This document shows positions 54,312 to 62,353 of a DNA stretch of 64,000 bases, piece by piece. Numbering within the stretch: position 1 is the stretch's first letter; the number at the start of each line of letters is the position of its first letter. Where the stretch lies: the NCBI RefSeq assembly GCF_001612765.1, contig NZ_BDBB01000033.1, forward strand, positions 44,212-108,211. Reading direction: 5' to 3'. Below the pieces are notes generated by a model. The model had not been told where the DNA came from and made no database searches. It saw only the letters and a program-made list of their open reading frames with translations. Both the position numbers and the translations under genes were made by a program. This DNA is from Nocardia arthritidis NBRC 100137. Lineage in GTDB: Bacteria > Actinomycetota > Actinomycetes > Mycobacteriales > Mycobacteriaceae.

Positions 54312-54676
54312 AGCCATGTCCGCTCCATCCGGCCGACGCGGGGATAGTCGAACCTTTCTTCGGTTAGGGTGCCCTCAGTTAGAAGATCATCCGGCGCGCC
54401 CGGAGACACGCCGGAAATGTGCGATATATGCTGATAAACCGGCACGCTCGTTCGATTGTGCCGACCTTTGTCGGGTAATCTCGACACAAGGAGTTCTTGC
54501 GGCGTAGTACGGCCTCGGCCGGGCGATCCCCCGGACAGGAAGTGCCGCACCACAAGTTCTCCGGGTGTCCACGTTTGCAGGCGGGACCCGCTGCACGGGA
54601 CTACAGTTCGCGTGGCGGCGTCCGTAACGAAGCACCACATCATCCATAGTGATCACTGCAGCATCGGGGAGCAGCC
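54312..54676. other. Gene-free spacer at the left boundary of the T4SS-like cluster
   Basis: About 365 bases without a supported gene and locally lower in GC (54350-54480). It contains TTAGGGT near 54364, a palindrome AGTGATCACT at 54648-54657 just before the next start, and a ribosome site GGGGAG before the ATG at 54677. No direct repeats or tRNA were found. Confidence 0.4.
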
Positions 54677-55222
54677 ATGTCCGAGGAACTGGACGACATC
54701 GGCCGGGAAACCGCGGCCATGATGAGGACAATGTTGCAGCTTGCGACGCTCGTCGCCTTGCGGACCCGCGAGCGTGGTCAAAAGGAAGCCGAAGCGCGCG
54801 TCAAGCTCACCGAGGCCCGGCTCAAAGAGGCCAAGGAGTTGCAGCTGCGTGAGGCGCGCGACGCGAAGGCCAAGGATCCGCGCAACACCGAGCTGGCCCG
54901 GCTGATCGAGAAGCCGATAGCGGACAAGGGCGTGTCGCTGGAGAAGGACCGCTTCTCCGCGCAAGCCGAGGCCTCCCGGATGGCGGCCAACGCCGCCGCC
55001 AAGCCGGCTCTGCAATACGACTCCCAGGAACGCCGCATGGCGATCGCGGCCCATCTGGCCAAAATGGGTGTAGCGCCGGAGCTTGCCGCGGTGCGGATGC
55101 TGATCGAAGTAGGGCAGGCACAACCGCCGGGTGAGGCCGTACGCTCCCGTCCGGGCGAGGCCCCGTCGGTCACCAGGGGCGGGCGGGAACAGGAATCCCG
55201 CGGCTTGGAGCGCACGCGATAG
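54677..55222 (+). CDS. Charged coiled-coil protein facing the T4SS-like cluster (unknown)
   Basis: A 181-residue protein, mostly helical and charged. Residues 30-70 form a predicted coiled coil (ARVKLTEARLKEAKELQLREARDAKAKD), followed by RLIEKPIADKGVSLEKDRFSAQAEA and a Gly/Arg-rich tail. ATG at 54677 has GGAG 5 bases upstream. It is the only plus-strand gene of the cluster region and shares a bidirectional terminator with the DUF4913 gene. No family recognised. Confidence 0.65.
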   Translation: MSEELDDIGRETAAMMRTMLQLATLVALRTRERGQKEAEARVKLTEARLKEAKELQLREARDAKAKDPRNTELARLIEKPIADKGVSLEKDRFSAQAEASRMAANAAAKPALQYDSQERRMAIAAHLAKMGVAPELAAVRMLIEVGQAQPPGEAVRSRPGEAPSVTRGGREQESRGLERTR

Positions 55223-55231
55223 CAGGAAAAG

Positions 55232-55269
55232 GACGAAATGCCCGCTGGATCATTCAGCGGGCATTCGTC
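55232..55269. terminator. Bidirectional terminator between convergent genes
   Basis: GACGAAATGCCCGCTG (55232-55247) pairs with CAGCGGGCATTCGTC (55255-55269), one bulged base, 7-base loop. An A-rich run precedes it and T-rich CTTT follows, so it suits both the coiled-coil gene (stop 55222) and the DUF4913 gene (stop 55308). Confidence 0.82.
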
Positions 55270-55307
55270 TTTCCGGCCGATACCGCGAGATCACGCGGTG
55301 CGGTCGA

Positions 55308-55691
55308 CTAGGTGGAAAAGTCCCCCATCGTGGGATCGCCGAACATCCCATGCTGCGGCGATTTCGTCGGGAGCGGGCTGAGCATGTCCTTGTGGCCGTT
55401 GCGCACGCTGCAATATTTGAACGGGCCTTTGGGGTCGAACAATTTCGCCATGTGCGGATCGGCATGATCCAGGAACCAGACGCTCAACCCTGTCGACGGG
55501 TTTTGGCGGTAGTGCTCCCAGGCGCGCCACAGCGCGTCCAGACGGGCGACCGCTTCGGCGTGCTGCCACCATTCGGGGCACCACACCGTGTCACTGAGAT
55601 CGGTGACCTGCCGCCGATAGACCACGCTCAGGTATTCCTCGACGAACGCCACCACACTCGCGTAGATCATGTTCTGCTGCTGTTCGGTCAC
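55308..55691 (-). CDS. DUF4913 protein
   Basis: A 127-residue protein with the DUF4913 pattern: WCPEWWQHAEAVARLDALWRAWEHYRQNPSTGLSVWFLDHADPHMAKLF is split here as the WCPEWWQH aromatic cluster, RLDALWRAWEH, and DHADPHM, then GPFKYCSV. The family is found next to actinobacterial plasmid and conjugation genes; the reaction is unknown. The ATG overlaps the stop of the coupling-protein gene (ATGA). Confidence 0.82.
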   Translation of the reverse strand: MTEQQQNMIYASVVAFVEEYLSVVYRRQVTDLSDTVWCPEWWQHAEAVARLDALWRAWEHYRQNPSTGLSVWFLDHADPHMAKLFDPKGPFKYCSVRNGHKDMLSPLPTKSPQHGMFGDPTMGDFST

Positions 55692-57523
55692 AGCGGCCGG
55701 ACCTCCTCGACTTGGCCATACTCCGGCGGTGGCGTCGACTTGCTCAGCGACGGCGAACCGATCACGTCCGCGATCTGCGTCTTGCGCTGTGGATCATGGT
55801 GCGAGATGGACTGTTTCACGTCCGCAGCGTACTCACCCTCCCACCAAGGCACCGTACGGATGAGCACCGGAGGCGCACCTGAGGGGAACAGGATGGCCCG
55901 GCCACGCGGCAGCGTCGCGAGGGCGTTGACCGAGAACGTCTTGGACGAGCCCAGCGAGCGTGAATAGCTCTTGCCGCCCTTGGATTCGGAGACCGACTGC
56001 GAGATCGCGTCGTATTCACCGAGCACGTCCGAGCGCTCCTGCAGGAATTTGGTGTCGTCCACGCCGCTACCGAGCACTTTGATGTTCGCCGCCGACCACA
56101 AGGCGTTCATGCCGCTCTCGCCCCAGCAGCGGGCGCCCTGCGCCCAGGATTGCAGCACCGTCATCACGACGATGCCGCGCGAGCCGAAGTGGCTGTACTG
56201 CTTGGGCAGATCCTTCCAGCGCACTACGTTGGCGGCCTCGTCGAGCACCGCGAGCATCGGAATCGCCAAGCGCCCACCAGCCGACTGCGACGCCTTGCGC
56301 ATCGCCACGTCGACCACCGCTTCGGTGAGCGCACTCACCAAGGGCGCCGCCGAACCGCGGCCTTCCAGCGACAGGCTGTAGAGCGTGCCGTTGTTCTCCA
56401 GGAACTCCAGCTCGTCGAACTCCCTGCGATCACCGCCACGGGTGATCCACGGGTGCACGTTCGACAATTTCAGGCACCGGATCATCTTCTTCGCGGTGCC
56501 GAAGATGCCGCTGCGCGTGCGTGGATCGGCGTTGTACTGCGAGGACAGGCCCGAGGCCGTGTAGTGATGGCGGGCGGCGCGCAGGAGCTCGATGGGCTCG
56601 GTGTCCTGCGGATTGGTCACCCATTCCCATACCTGCACGATCGGTCTGCTGCCGTTGCGATCGCCGACCGCGGCGGCGAGGAACAGTCCGGCCAACAGGT
56701 CCTCGGCCTCGGGATCGAAGAACGCGTCGTGGTTGCTGTCGCTGCCGTCGTCGCCGTCGGCGAAGTGCCCCGCCAACCGTGCCGCGCGCATCTCGCACCC
56801 TTCGCGCTTGGCATCCACCCAGGACAGCGGATCCCAGAACCAGGTCGGCTCTTCGCCAGCGACACCCTGCGGATCGAAGACGAAGGTGGGACTTCCTTTG
56901 GACTCGCGGACATCCCGCGTCGCGTCCACCACGTCGCGCTTGTTCGAGGTGGCCAGCACAGGGCCGATCGCGGTGAGGATCGCGGGGATCACCCGGGACG
57001 TCGACTTGCCCTGACGCGGACCCCAGATGTCCAGGTGCAGGTCCTCATACGAGCCGTAGAGCATCACGCCGTCGGCCACACCGACACCGATCGGTACGCC
57101 GGGAGCGTCGTCGTAGCCCAGTCTGACGCCCAGCTGCTCGGCCTTCTCCCGGACGCCGGCCTCGGTGAGCATCGAGATCGCGCCGCCGTTGCCCATCACG
57201 TCGGCCTTGTCATCCACCGGCAGCCTGCCCTTGGATCGGCGCTTCTGCAGCTCCTTGCGGATCACCAGGTACGCGACCACACTCAGGATCACCAGCAACA
57301 CGATCGCCGTGGCCGCACCCGGCCATTGCAGCTTGCCCCGCGCCAGATCGGCCGCGATGGCGATCGGATTGAACGGGACTTTCTGCGGGCTGCCTGCCAG
57401 CAGGTTGCCCAGATGCAGCGCGAGCCACAGGGTTCCGAAGATCGCGAAGCCGGCGTAGGTCAGTAGCAGGCTGACGTCGGGTCCGGGTACGGCCGGATCC
57501 GTCACCTTTTTCTTCTTCGCCAT
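55688..57523 (-). CDS. VirD4/TraD-like type IV coupling protein ATPase
   Basis: A 611-residue protein with two N-terminal transmembrane helices (about residues 18-45 and 69-90), then a RecA-like ATPase. Walker A is GPRQGKST (about residues 169-176); Walker B is MLAVLDEAANV (about 430). The all-alpha insertion, ERSDVLGEYDAI, and the C-terminal RGRAILFPSGAPPVLIRT fit T4CPs. It would dock DNA or protein substrates to the channel. ATG follows a gap from the lipoprotein gene; stop overlaps DUF4913. Confidence 0.9.
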   Translation of the reverse strand: MAKKKKVTDPAVPGPDVSLLLTYAGFAIFGTLWLALHLGNLLAGSPQKVPFNPIAIAADLARGKLQWPGAATAIVLLVILSVVAYLVIRKELQKRRSKGRLPVDDKADVMGNGGAISMLTEAGVREKAEQLGVRLGYDDAPGVPIGVGVADGVMLYGSYEDLHLDIWGPRQGKSTSRVIPAILTAIGPVLATSNKRDVVDATRDVRESKGSPTFVFDPQGVAGEEPTWFWDPLSWVDAKREGCEMRAARLAGHFADGDDGSDSNHDAFFDPEAEDLLAGLFLAAAVGDRNGSRPIVQVWEWVTNPQDTEPIELLRAARHHYTASGLSSQYNADPRTRSGIFGTAKKMIRCLKLSNVHPWITRGGDRREFDELEFLENNGTLYSLSLEGRGSAAPLVSALTEAVVDVAMRKASQSAGGRLAIPMLAVLDEAANVVRWKDLPKQYSHFGSRGIVVMTVLQSWAQGARCWGESGMNALWSAANIKVLGSGVDDTKFLQERSDVLGEYDAISQSVSESKGGKSYSRSLGSSKTFSVNALATLPRGRAILFPSGAPPVLIRTVPWWEGEYAADVKQSISHHDPQRKTQIADVIGSPSLSKSTPPPEYGQVEEVRPL

Positions 57524-57565
57524 GTGTGCCTCCTGGGTCGGCCGTCCGGTACGGAAAGCGGGTGG

Positions 57566-58129
57566 TCAGCGGAATGCGTCGAGCCGCCAGCCGTCGGGTG
57601 TGCGCACGACGGTGGCGATCACTGTCGCGGGCGGCAGCGGCTCCTTGCGTCCGTTCGGATAGACGACGGTCTGCTCGATCCCGATCTTGAACTGCTGGAC
57701 GTTCGGGTCGCTGAGGGCGGGCGCCTTCTCACCGGACGCGAACGTGAACGCCTCCACGTGTGCCCCCTCTCTGGCCCAATCCGCCCATTGCAGCGTCGAC
57801 TTCGGCGTCTCCACCGCGGTCGGCGCCGCATCCAGCATACGAATCAGGCTGGGGCCGAGAAACTTCCGCGCCCGGCTCAGGGAAGCGCCCTCGGTCTCGG
57901 CGGCGGGTTGCCAGCTGTAGATCTCCCGCAGCGCCGCGACCGCGACACCGTCCGGCGTCACCGGGTCGGGCGCGGGCACGCCCTCCAGCAACCGGGGTGT
58001 GGACGTAGCCGGGTGCGCCGCATCGGATCCCGTGTCCGCGCGGTCCGCACGGCCACAGGCCGCACCCAGCACCGCGACGCTCACCACCAGCATCACCACC
58101 AGTTTCGCGCGTGCATTCGCTCTATCCAT
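57566..58129 (-). CDS. Probable lipoprotein of the T4SS-like cluster
   Basis: A 187-residue exported protein. The N-terminus MDRANARAKLVVMLVVSVA is a signal peptide ending VLGAAC; the Cys is a possible lipobox site, though G at -3 is atypical. The mature part starts with a Ser/Thr/Pro linker and has an NTF2-like look (FKIGIEQTVVYPNG, VIATVVRTPDGWRLDAF), as in VirB8/TraM-type or conjugation-associated proteins. Start at 58129; 42 bases before the coupling-protein start. Function unknown. Confidence 0.7.
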   Translation of the reverse strand: MDRANARAKLVVMLVVSVAVLGAACGRADRADTGSDAAHPATSTPRLLEGVPAPDPVTPDGVAVAALREIYSWQPAAETEGASLSRARKFLGPSLIRMLDAAPTAVETPKSTLQWADWAREGAHVEAFTFASGEKAPALSDPNVQQFKIGIEQTVVYPNGRKEPLPPATVIATVVRTPDGWRLDAFR

Positions 58130-58194
58130 CCAGGCTAGCCGCACTCCGGGGCGTCGCGGCAGTCCCGCCGCCGCGTGTTCGGGCCCGTCACCGC

Positions 58195-59859
58195 TCACAG
58201 CACCCTCCTCGCGCGTCCGTCCCCCGGTACCGCGACTTCCGAAACGCCGCCCGCCGAGCGGGCGTCCGCACCGGGCACGGACTGGATCATCCGGCCGTTG
58301 CCGACGTAGATGCCGACCTGCGCAGGTCCACGGGGACCGAACGAGCTGAACACCAGATCGCCGGGCTGCGCTTTCCGCATCGGCACTTCCGCACCCGCCT
58401 CCCACTGCTGTTCGGCTGTGCGCGGCAGCGTCACCGTGCCGGAGGACGCCGCGAACACCGCCGCCGCGGTCAACCCCGGTCCGTCCAGTCCTCCGCCGCT
58501 CGGCCCCTGGGGCCCGCCACCGCCCCAGACGTACGGGGTGCCGAGCCACTCGTTGGCGGCCTCGACGATCTGGTCACCGGTCGACCCCTGCCCGGGCGTG
58601 AACCGGCCGAGCGAACCCGGCGCTCGGTACTGCGCTTCCATCGTGAGGATGTTGCGCACGTACGGCTGGGTCTCGGCGTAATGCGCGGCAACCTGGTTCG
58701 GCATGCCGCCGGACGCCAGGACCGCACCCTCGCCCGCGTTGTAGGCCGCCAGCGTCAGCGCGACGATGTCGCCCTGCACCCTGCCCTCGGCCTGCCACTG
58801 CTGGATCTTGTGCGCGATGGCGCACATATAGCGCCCTTGACCGATGATCGCGTCACCGTCGTCCCACACACTGGCCACGCCGTTGCCGTCGGCGTCGAGC
58901 ACGTACGGCCTGCCGTCGTCGGGATCGATGCTCACCGCGGTGGTCGGCAGGAACTGCGCCAGACCCTGTGCGCCGGCGGGGGAAGTCGCCCCGCGCCGGA
59001 AACCGGACTCCTGCCTGCCCTGCGCGGCCAGCAGCGAGGGAGTGATCTGCGGGCAGAGGGAACCCGCACGGCGGTACCAGATCTCCAGTTCTTGCGGCAC
59101 CTTGCCCGCGGCCAGCGCGCCACCGACGGTGCCGAAGCCGAGGCTGCAGCGTGGATCGCTGGAATAGGCGCGCGCACCACCGACGTCCGGGGTCGGCGCG
59201 CCGTCCAGCCAGGGCAACGGGTCGATCTGACGCCCGCCGGTGAACCGGCCGCCCGGAACGATCTCGAAATGCAGATGGGGGCCACTGGATTCACCCGCCG
59301 AGCCGACCGCGCCGATGTGCTGCCCCGCGGTGACCGTATCGCCCGGCTGGACCAGCACGCCAGAGTCCCACATGTGGCCGTAGACCGCCGAGTACGAGCG
59401 GCCGTTGGTGTCCACCGAATCGACGACGATCCAGTTGCCGAACCCCGACGCCGGACCGGCGGCGACGACGCGGCCGTCGGAGACCGAGAAGATGGGCGTA
59501 CCGTCCGGCGCGGCCAGGTCGACGCCCTTGTGCGCGCCGGCCCGCGAGCCGAAGGTGTCCGAGACGGTGAAGGTTCCGGTGGCCATCGGCAACGTGCGGC
59601 GCAGCGGGCCCGCTCCCGCGGCGAGCGAGGGCGTGGCGGTCACGGCCGGGTTGGTCTGTGTCGCGCCGGGACCGGTGGTCGAGGCGGCGCGCCGATCGCC
59701 CGGCACGTAACCGCCCAGCGGCGGAAGCGCCGACTGCGAACCGAGTACCGAGCCACCCTCGCAGGCGTCGTCCACGGAGGGCATGACGATGACCAGCACG
59801 ATGGTCATCAGGCCGAGCACCGCGCCCAGCGCCGTCCACAACGCCGTTTTGCCGCTCAT
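58195..59859 (-). CDS. Three-domain cell wall hydrolase: M23 peptidase, lytic transglycosylase, degenerate NlpC/P60
   Basis: A 554-residue signal-anchored protein (helix at residues 6-26). Domain 1 (95-205) is an M23 zinc endopeptidase with ligands H110, D114 and H195/H197 (HKGVD, GPHLHFEI). Domain 2 (270-410) is an SLT/GH23-type lytic transglycosylase with Glu284 in GRQESGF, AGAQGLAQFLPTT and AAYNAGEGAV. Domain 3 (430-550) has NlpC/P60 framing (EWLGTPYVWGGGGPQGPSGGG, AQPGDLVF, VGIYVGNGRMI), but the catalytic DCSGL reads DGPGL (G460) and the usual His is Q514, so it is probably inactive. The first two domains would open peptidoglycan for the secretion channel, like VirB1. Confidence 0.92.
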   Translation of the reverse strand: MSGKTALWTALGAVLGLMTIVLVIVMPSVDDACEGGSVLGSQSALPPLGGYVPGDRRAASTTGPGATQTNPAVTATPSLAAGAGPLRRTLPMATGTFTVSDTFGSRAGAHKGVDLAAPDGTPIFSVSDGRVVAAGPASGFGNWIVVDSVDTNGRSYSAVYGHMWDSGVLVQPGDTVTAGQHIGAVGSAGESSGPHLHFEIVPGGRFTGGRQIDPLPWLDGAPTPDVGGARAYSSDPRCSLGFGTVGGALAAGKVPQELEIWYRRAGSLCPQITPSLLAAQGRQESGFRRGATSPAGAQGLAQFLPTTAVSIDPDDGRPYVLDADGNGVASVWDDGDAIIGQGRYMCAIAHKIQQWQAEGRVQGDIVALTLAAYNAGEGAVLASGGMPNQVAAHYAETQPYVRNILTMEAQYRAPGSLGRFTPGQGSTGDQIVEAANEWLGTPYVWGGGGPQGPSGGGLDGPGLTAAAVFAASSGTVTLPRTAEQQWEAGAEVPMRKAQPGDLVFSSFGPRGPAQVGIYVGNGRMIQSVPGADARSAGGVSEVAVPGDGRARRVL

Positions 59860-59896
59860 CGCCGCACTCCGGCATCGTGCCGCGCGCAGCCCGGGT

Positions 59897-60205
59897 TCAC
59901 GTCCGGCGCCGGGCTTCGTTGAGGGTGTCGGCCAACGTGCGGTTCATCTCGGCGGCGGCCGCCAATTGCTGTTGCAGCAGAGCCACTTTGCGCCGCAGCG
60001 CGGTCGCGTCCATCCGCTCCAGACCGGGGCCTTCGGCCGCGCGCACCCAGTTCCGCACCGAGTTGGTGTGCACCCCGATCTGTTCGGCGACCACGCGGCA
60101 GGCCTCCGATTCACTGCGCAGCTTGCCGGTCAGGGCGATGACCTGTTCGACCGCCGCTTGGCGGACCTCCGGCGAGACGCGACGGTAGGACCGGTGCGGC
60201 ATCAT
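59897..60205 (-). CDS. IS3 OrfA-like helix-turn-helix protein, stand-alone in the operon
   Basis: A 102-residue protein resembling IS3-family transposase OrfA: SPEVRQAAVEQVIALTGKL, SEACRVVAEQIGVHTNSVRNWVRAAE (HTH) and a leucine-zipper-like C-terminus (LRRKVALLQQQLAAAAEMNRTL). No OrfB with DDE residues follows; the next gene is the cell wall hydrolase. Its ATG overlaps the VirB4-like stop (ATGA), so it is translated as part of the operon and probably domesticated as a regulator or DNA-binding component. Confidence 0.8.
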   Translation of the reverse strand: MMPHRSYRRVSPEVRQAAVEQVIALTGKLRSESEACRVVAEQIGVHTNSVRNWVRAAEGPGLERMDATALRRKVALLQQQLAAAAEMNRTLADTLNEARRRT

Positions 60206-62346
60206 GCGGCACTCCCCGGTGAGTCCGTCCCGCGCGAGGTCGACTCGGTGAACTCGCTGAAGCGCTGGTTCGTGTCGTGGATCCCGCTTTCCTTCTCCGA
60301 CAGCGTGAATTCCATGTGGAACGGAATGCCGGGCCTGCGGTCCTCACCGATCTTCAGCAGGAATTTACCGGTGCCGGGCGGGGACGGCCGCTGCTGTCCC
60401 GGTTTGAGCGCCTCGCCGGTCAGCGCTTGCGGTGCGGACCATCCGGTCACCATCTCCTCCTCGGCCGATGTGAACGGAACCGTGCTGTCCAGCCGTTTGA
60501 TCTCCTCGGCAGGAAGCGCGCCGAAGATCTTGGCGCGCGCCCGCTCGAGGAAACCGAGCGCCTTCGCGATGGCGGCTTCCGAGCCGAGCGCTTGCAGGTC
60601 CTTGATGGTGTGGCTGATCATGATCAGCGCGGTGGCGATGCCGCGCTGCAACCGGGTGAGCTCGTCGACGCGGTCGACCATGAAGTCGCCGAGGCCGAGC
60701 ACCTGCCACAGCTCGTCCATCACCACCTGGAAATAGCGCTGCGGGCCGAGCTTCGCGTCGGCGAGCACGTGCGCGGCCTCGACCGAGGCGAACCCGTCGG
60801 CCCAGCAGGCCAGCATGACAGCGGCCTTGAGCTTCTTATCGCCGGTCGGGATGTGCGAGACGTCCATGCACACCGCGACCGCGCTGGTGTCGATCGGCAC
60901 AGTGGTCTGGCCGTTGAAGACAGCGCCGAACGGCCCCTGGGTGAGCGCGCGCAGAGAACGGCGCAGCCCCTTGATCGCTTCCATGTACTCCGCGAGGTCG
61001 TCGGCCCCCGCGTCCAGCATCAATTCCTCGCCGCCGCCGACGATCACCTCGAGCAGGTTCTCCATGATCGGGGGCTTGTCCGGCGTGTATCCGCTACCCG
61101 GCCGGTAGAGGATGCGCAGCGCGGTGGAGATCAGCGTCTCCTCGTAGTCGCGCACCCGGTCGCCGCGCACCAGTTCGACCAAGCCCGCGATCAACGTCAC
61201 CTGCCGGGCCCGCAGGTCCTGCAACACCTGCAGTTGCAAGGCCGGGAACTCTTCCAACCGCGGAACGACCGCTCCGAGAACGCCCGCCGCGAGCGGGTTG
61301 AGCTTGCCGTGCCCGTAACCCAGGTCGATCACCTGGCCACCGACGAGTTCGACCATCTTGCGGTAGTCCGGTTTCACGTCGGCGAGGATCAACGGGGTGA
61401 TCCCCTGCGCGATGCCGCCGAGCACGATCCGGCGAACCAGCGAGGATTTGCCGAAACCGTTGAGGCCGAGCACGAACAAGCTGGGTGCGGTGATGAAACT
61501 GCCACGCATGAACCAGTTCATCGGGTCGAAGCACACCGGCGCCCCGGTGTGCAGATGCGAACCGAGGGGCGTGCCGATCAGCGGCGCGCCCGCGCCCACC
61601 GACCAGGGCCACAGGCCGGCGACCTGAGCGGTGGTGGCGCGGTACTCGACCGGGCGGCCGACCACGTTCATCCGGCCGCCGCCCGCGCCCGCGTAGCCGC
61701 GGTCGGTGAGTTGCGCTGTGCTGCGGTCGAAACCGTCCTCGATCGTCTGCTCCGCGCGTGCGGCGTAGTTGCGGCGGCGGATGTCGTCGGTGCGGACCCG
61801 GAACTGCGCGAACGCCGCCCGCAGGCCACTGCCCTCCCGGGCGATCATCTCCAGCTTGGCGCGGGTGGCGTCATCCAGCAGCGGCGGCCCGGACTGCTTG
61901 CGCCGATCCGCCTTCGCCTTCGCGCGGCGGGCCGCCTTGTCCGTATTCGGTGCGCCCATGGCGCGGTCGGCGGTGTAGTCGACCTTCGCTGGCCGGGCCA
62001 CGCGGCCGTTCCTGGCGCCGTTGCGATCCGGACGCGCGGCGATGCGCTCGGTGACCGCGTCACGGGACATGCGCGGGTTCCGCTCGCCGCGAGACCGTTC
62101 GGCGTGCGCCCGGTCCGTGCGCGCGCCGTCGGGCCTGCCCGCGCCCGATCGCGCGCGCCGCTCGGCCGCCCGCCGGTCGGACGTGTCCACGCCCGGCCGG
62201 TCCTCGCCGTTCACCCGCGCCGAATCCCGTGCGGGGCGCCGCCGCTCGGGCCGCTGTCCCCACTCGTCCCGGCCGGATTGTTCGAGCCGCCTGCGGCGTG
62301 CGTCCTCGTCCCGTTCCCGAACGGGTGGCTCGTAGTCCCGTGCCAT
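60202..62346 (-). CDS. VirB4/TraC-like T4SS ATPase
   Basis: A 714-residue ATPase. Residues 1-150 are Arg/Asp/Glu-rich and probably disordered (RRRLEQSGRDEWGQRPERRR), then a domain of unknown fold, then the ATPase with Walker A GLNGFGKS at 294-301, Walker B VVMDELWQVLG near residue 530, and the downstream TALIMISHTIKDL. It would energise substrate transfer or channel assembly. Starts 7 bases after the SCO6880-family stop; stop overlaps the OrfA-like gene. Confidence 0.87.
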   Translation of the reverse strand: MARDYEPPVRERDEDARRRRLEQSGRDEWGQRPERRRPARDSARVNGEDRPGVDTSDRRAAERRARSGAGRPDGARTDRAHAERSRGERNPRMSRDAVTERIAARPDRNGARNGRVARPAKVDYTADRAMGAPNTDKAARRAKAKADRRKQSGPPLLDDATRAKLEMIAREGSGLRAAFAQFRVRTDDIRRRNYAARAEQTIEDGFDRSTAQLTDRGYAGAGGGRMNVVGRPVEYRATTAQVAGLWPWSVGAGAPLIGTPLGSHLHTGAPVCFDPMNWFMRGSFITAPSLFVLGLNGFGKSSLVRRIVLGGIAQGITPLILADVKPDYRKMVELVGGQVIDLGYGHGKLNPLAAGVLGAVVPRLEEFPALQLQVLQDLRARQVTLIAGLVELVRGDRVRDYEETLISTALRILYRPGSGYTPDKPPIMENLLEVIVGGGEELMLDAGADDLAEYMEAIKGLRRSLRALTQGPFGAVFNGQTTVPIDTSAVAVCMDVSHIPTGDKKLKAAVMLACWADGFASVEAAHVLADAKLGPQRYFQVVMDELWQVLGLGDFMVDRVDELTRLQRGIATALIMISHTIKDLQALGSEAAIAKALGFLERARAKIFGALPAEEIKRLDSTVPFTSAEEEMVTGWSAPQALTGEALKPGQQRPSPPGTGKFLLKIGEDRRPGIPFHMEFTLSEKESGIHDTNQRFSEFTESTSRGTDSPGSAA

Positions 62347-62353
62347 GAATCGC

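Noticed and set aside
54360..54384. IdeR/DmdR-like iron box (TTAGGGTGCCCTCAGTTAG)
   Set aside because: About 11 of 19 positions match and the second half is not symmetric; no iron gene nearby.
59897..60205. Calling an insertion sequence around the OrfA-like gene
   Set aside because: No OrfB, terminal inverted repeats or target duplication; the gene is overlapped in frame with its operon neighbour.
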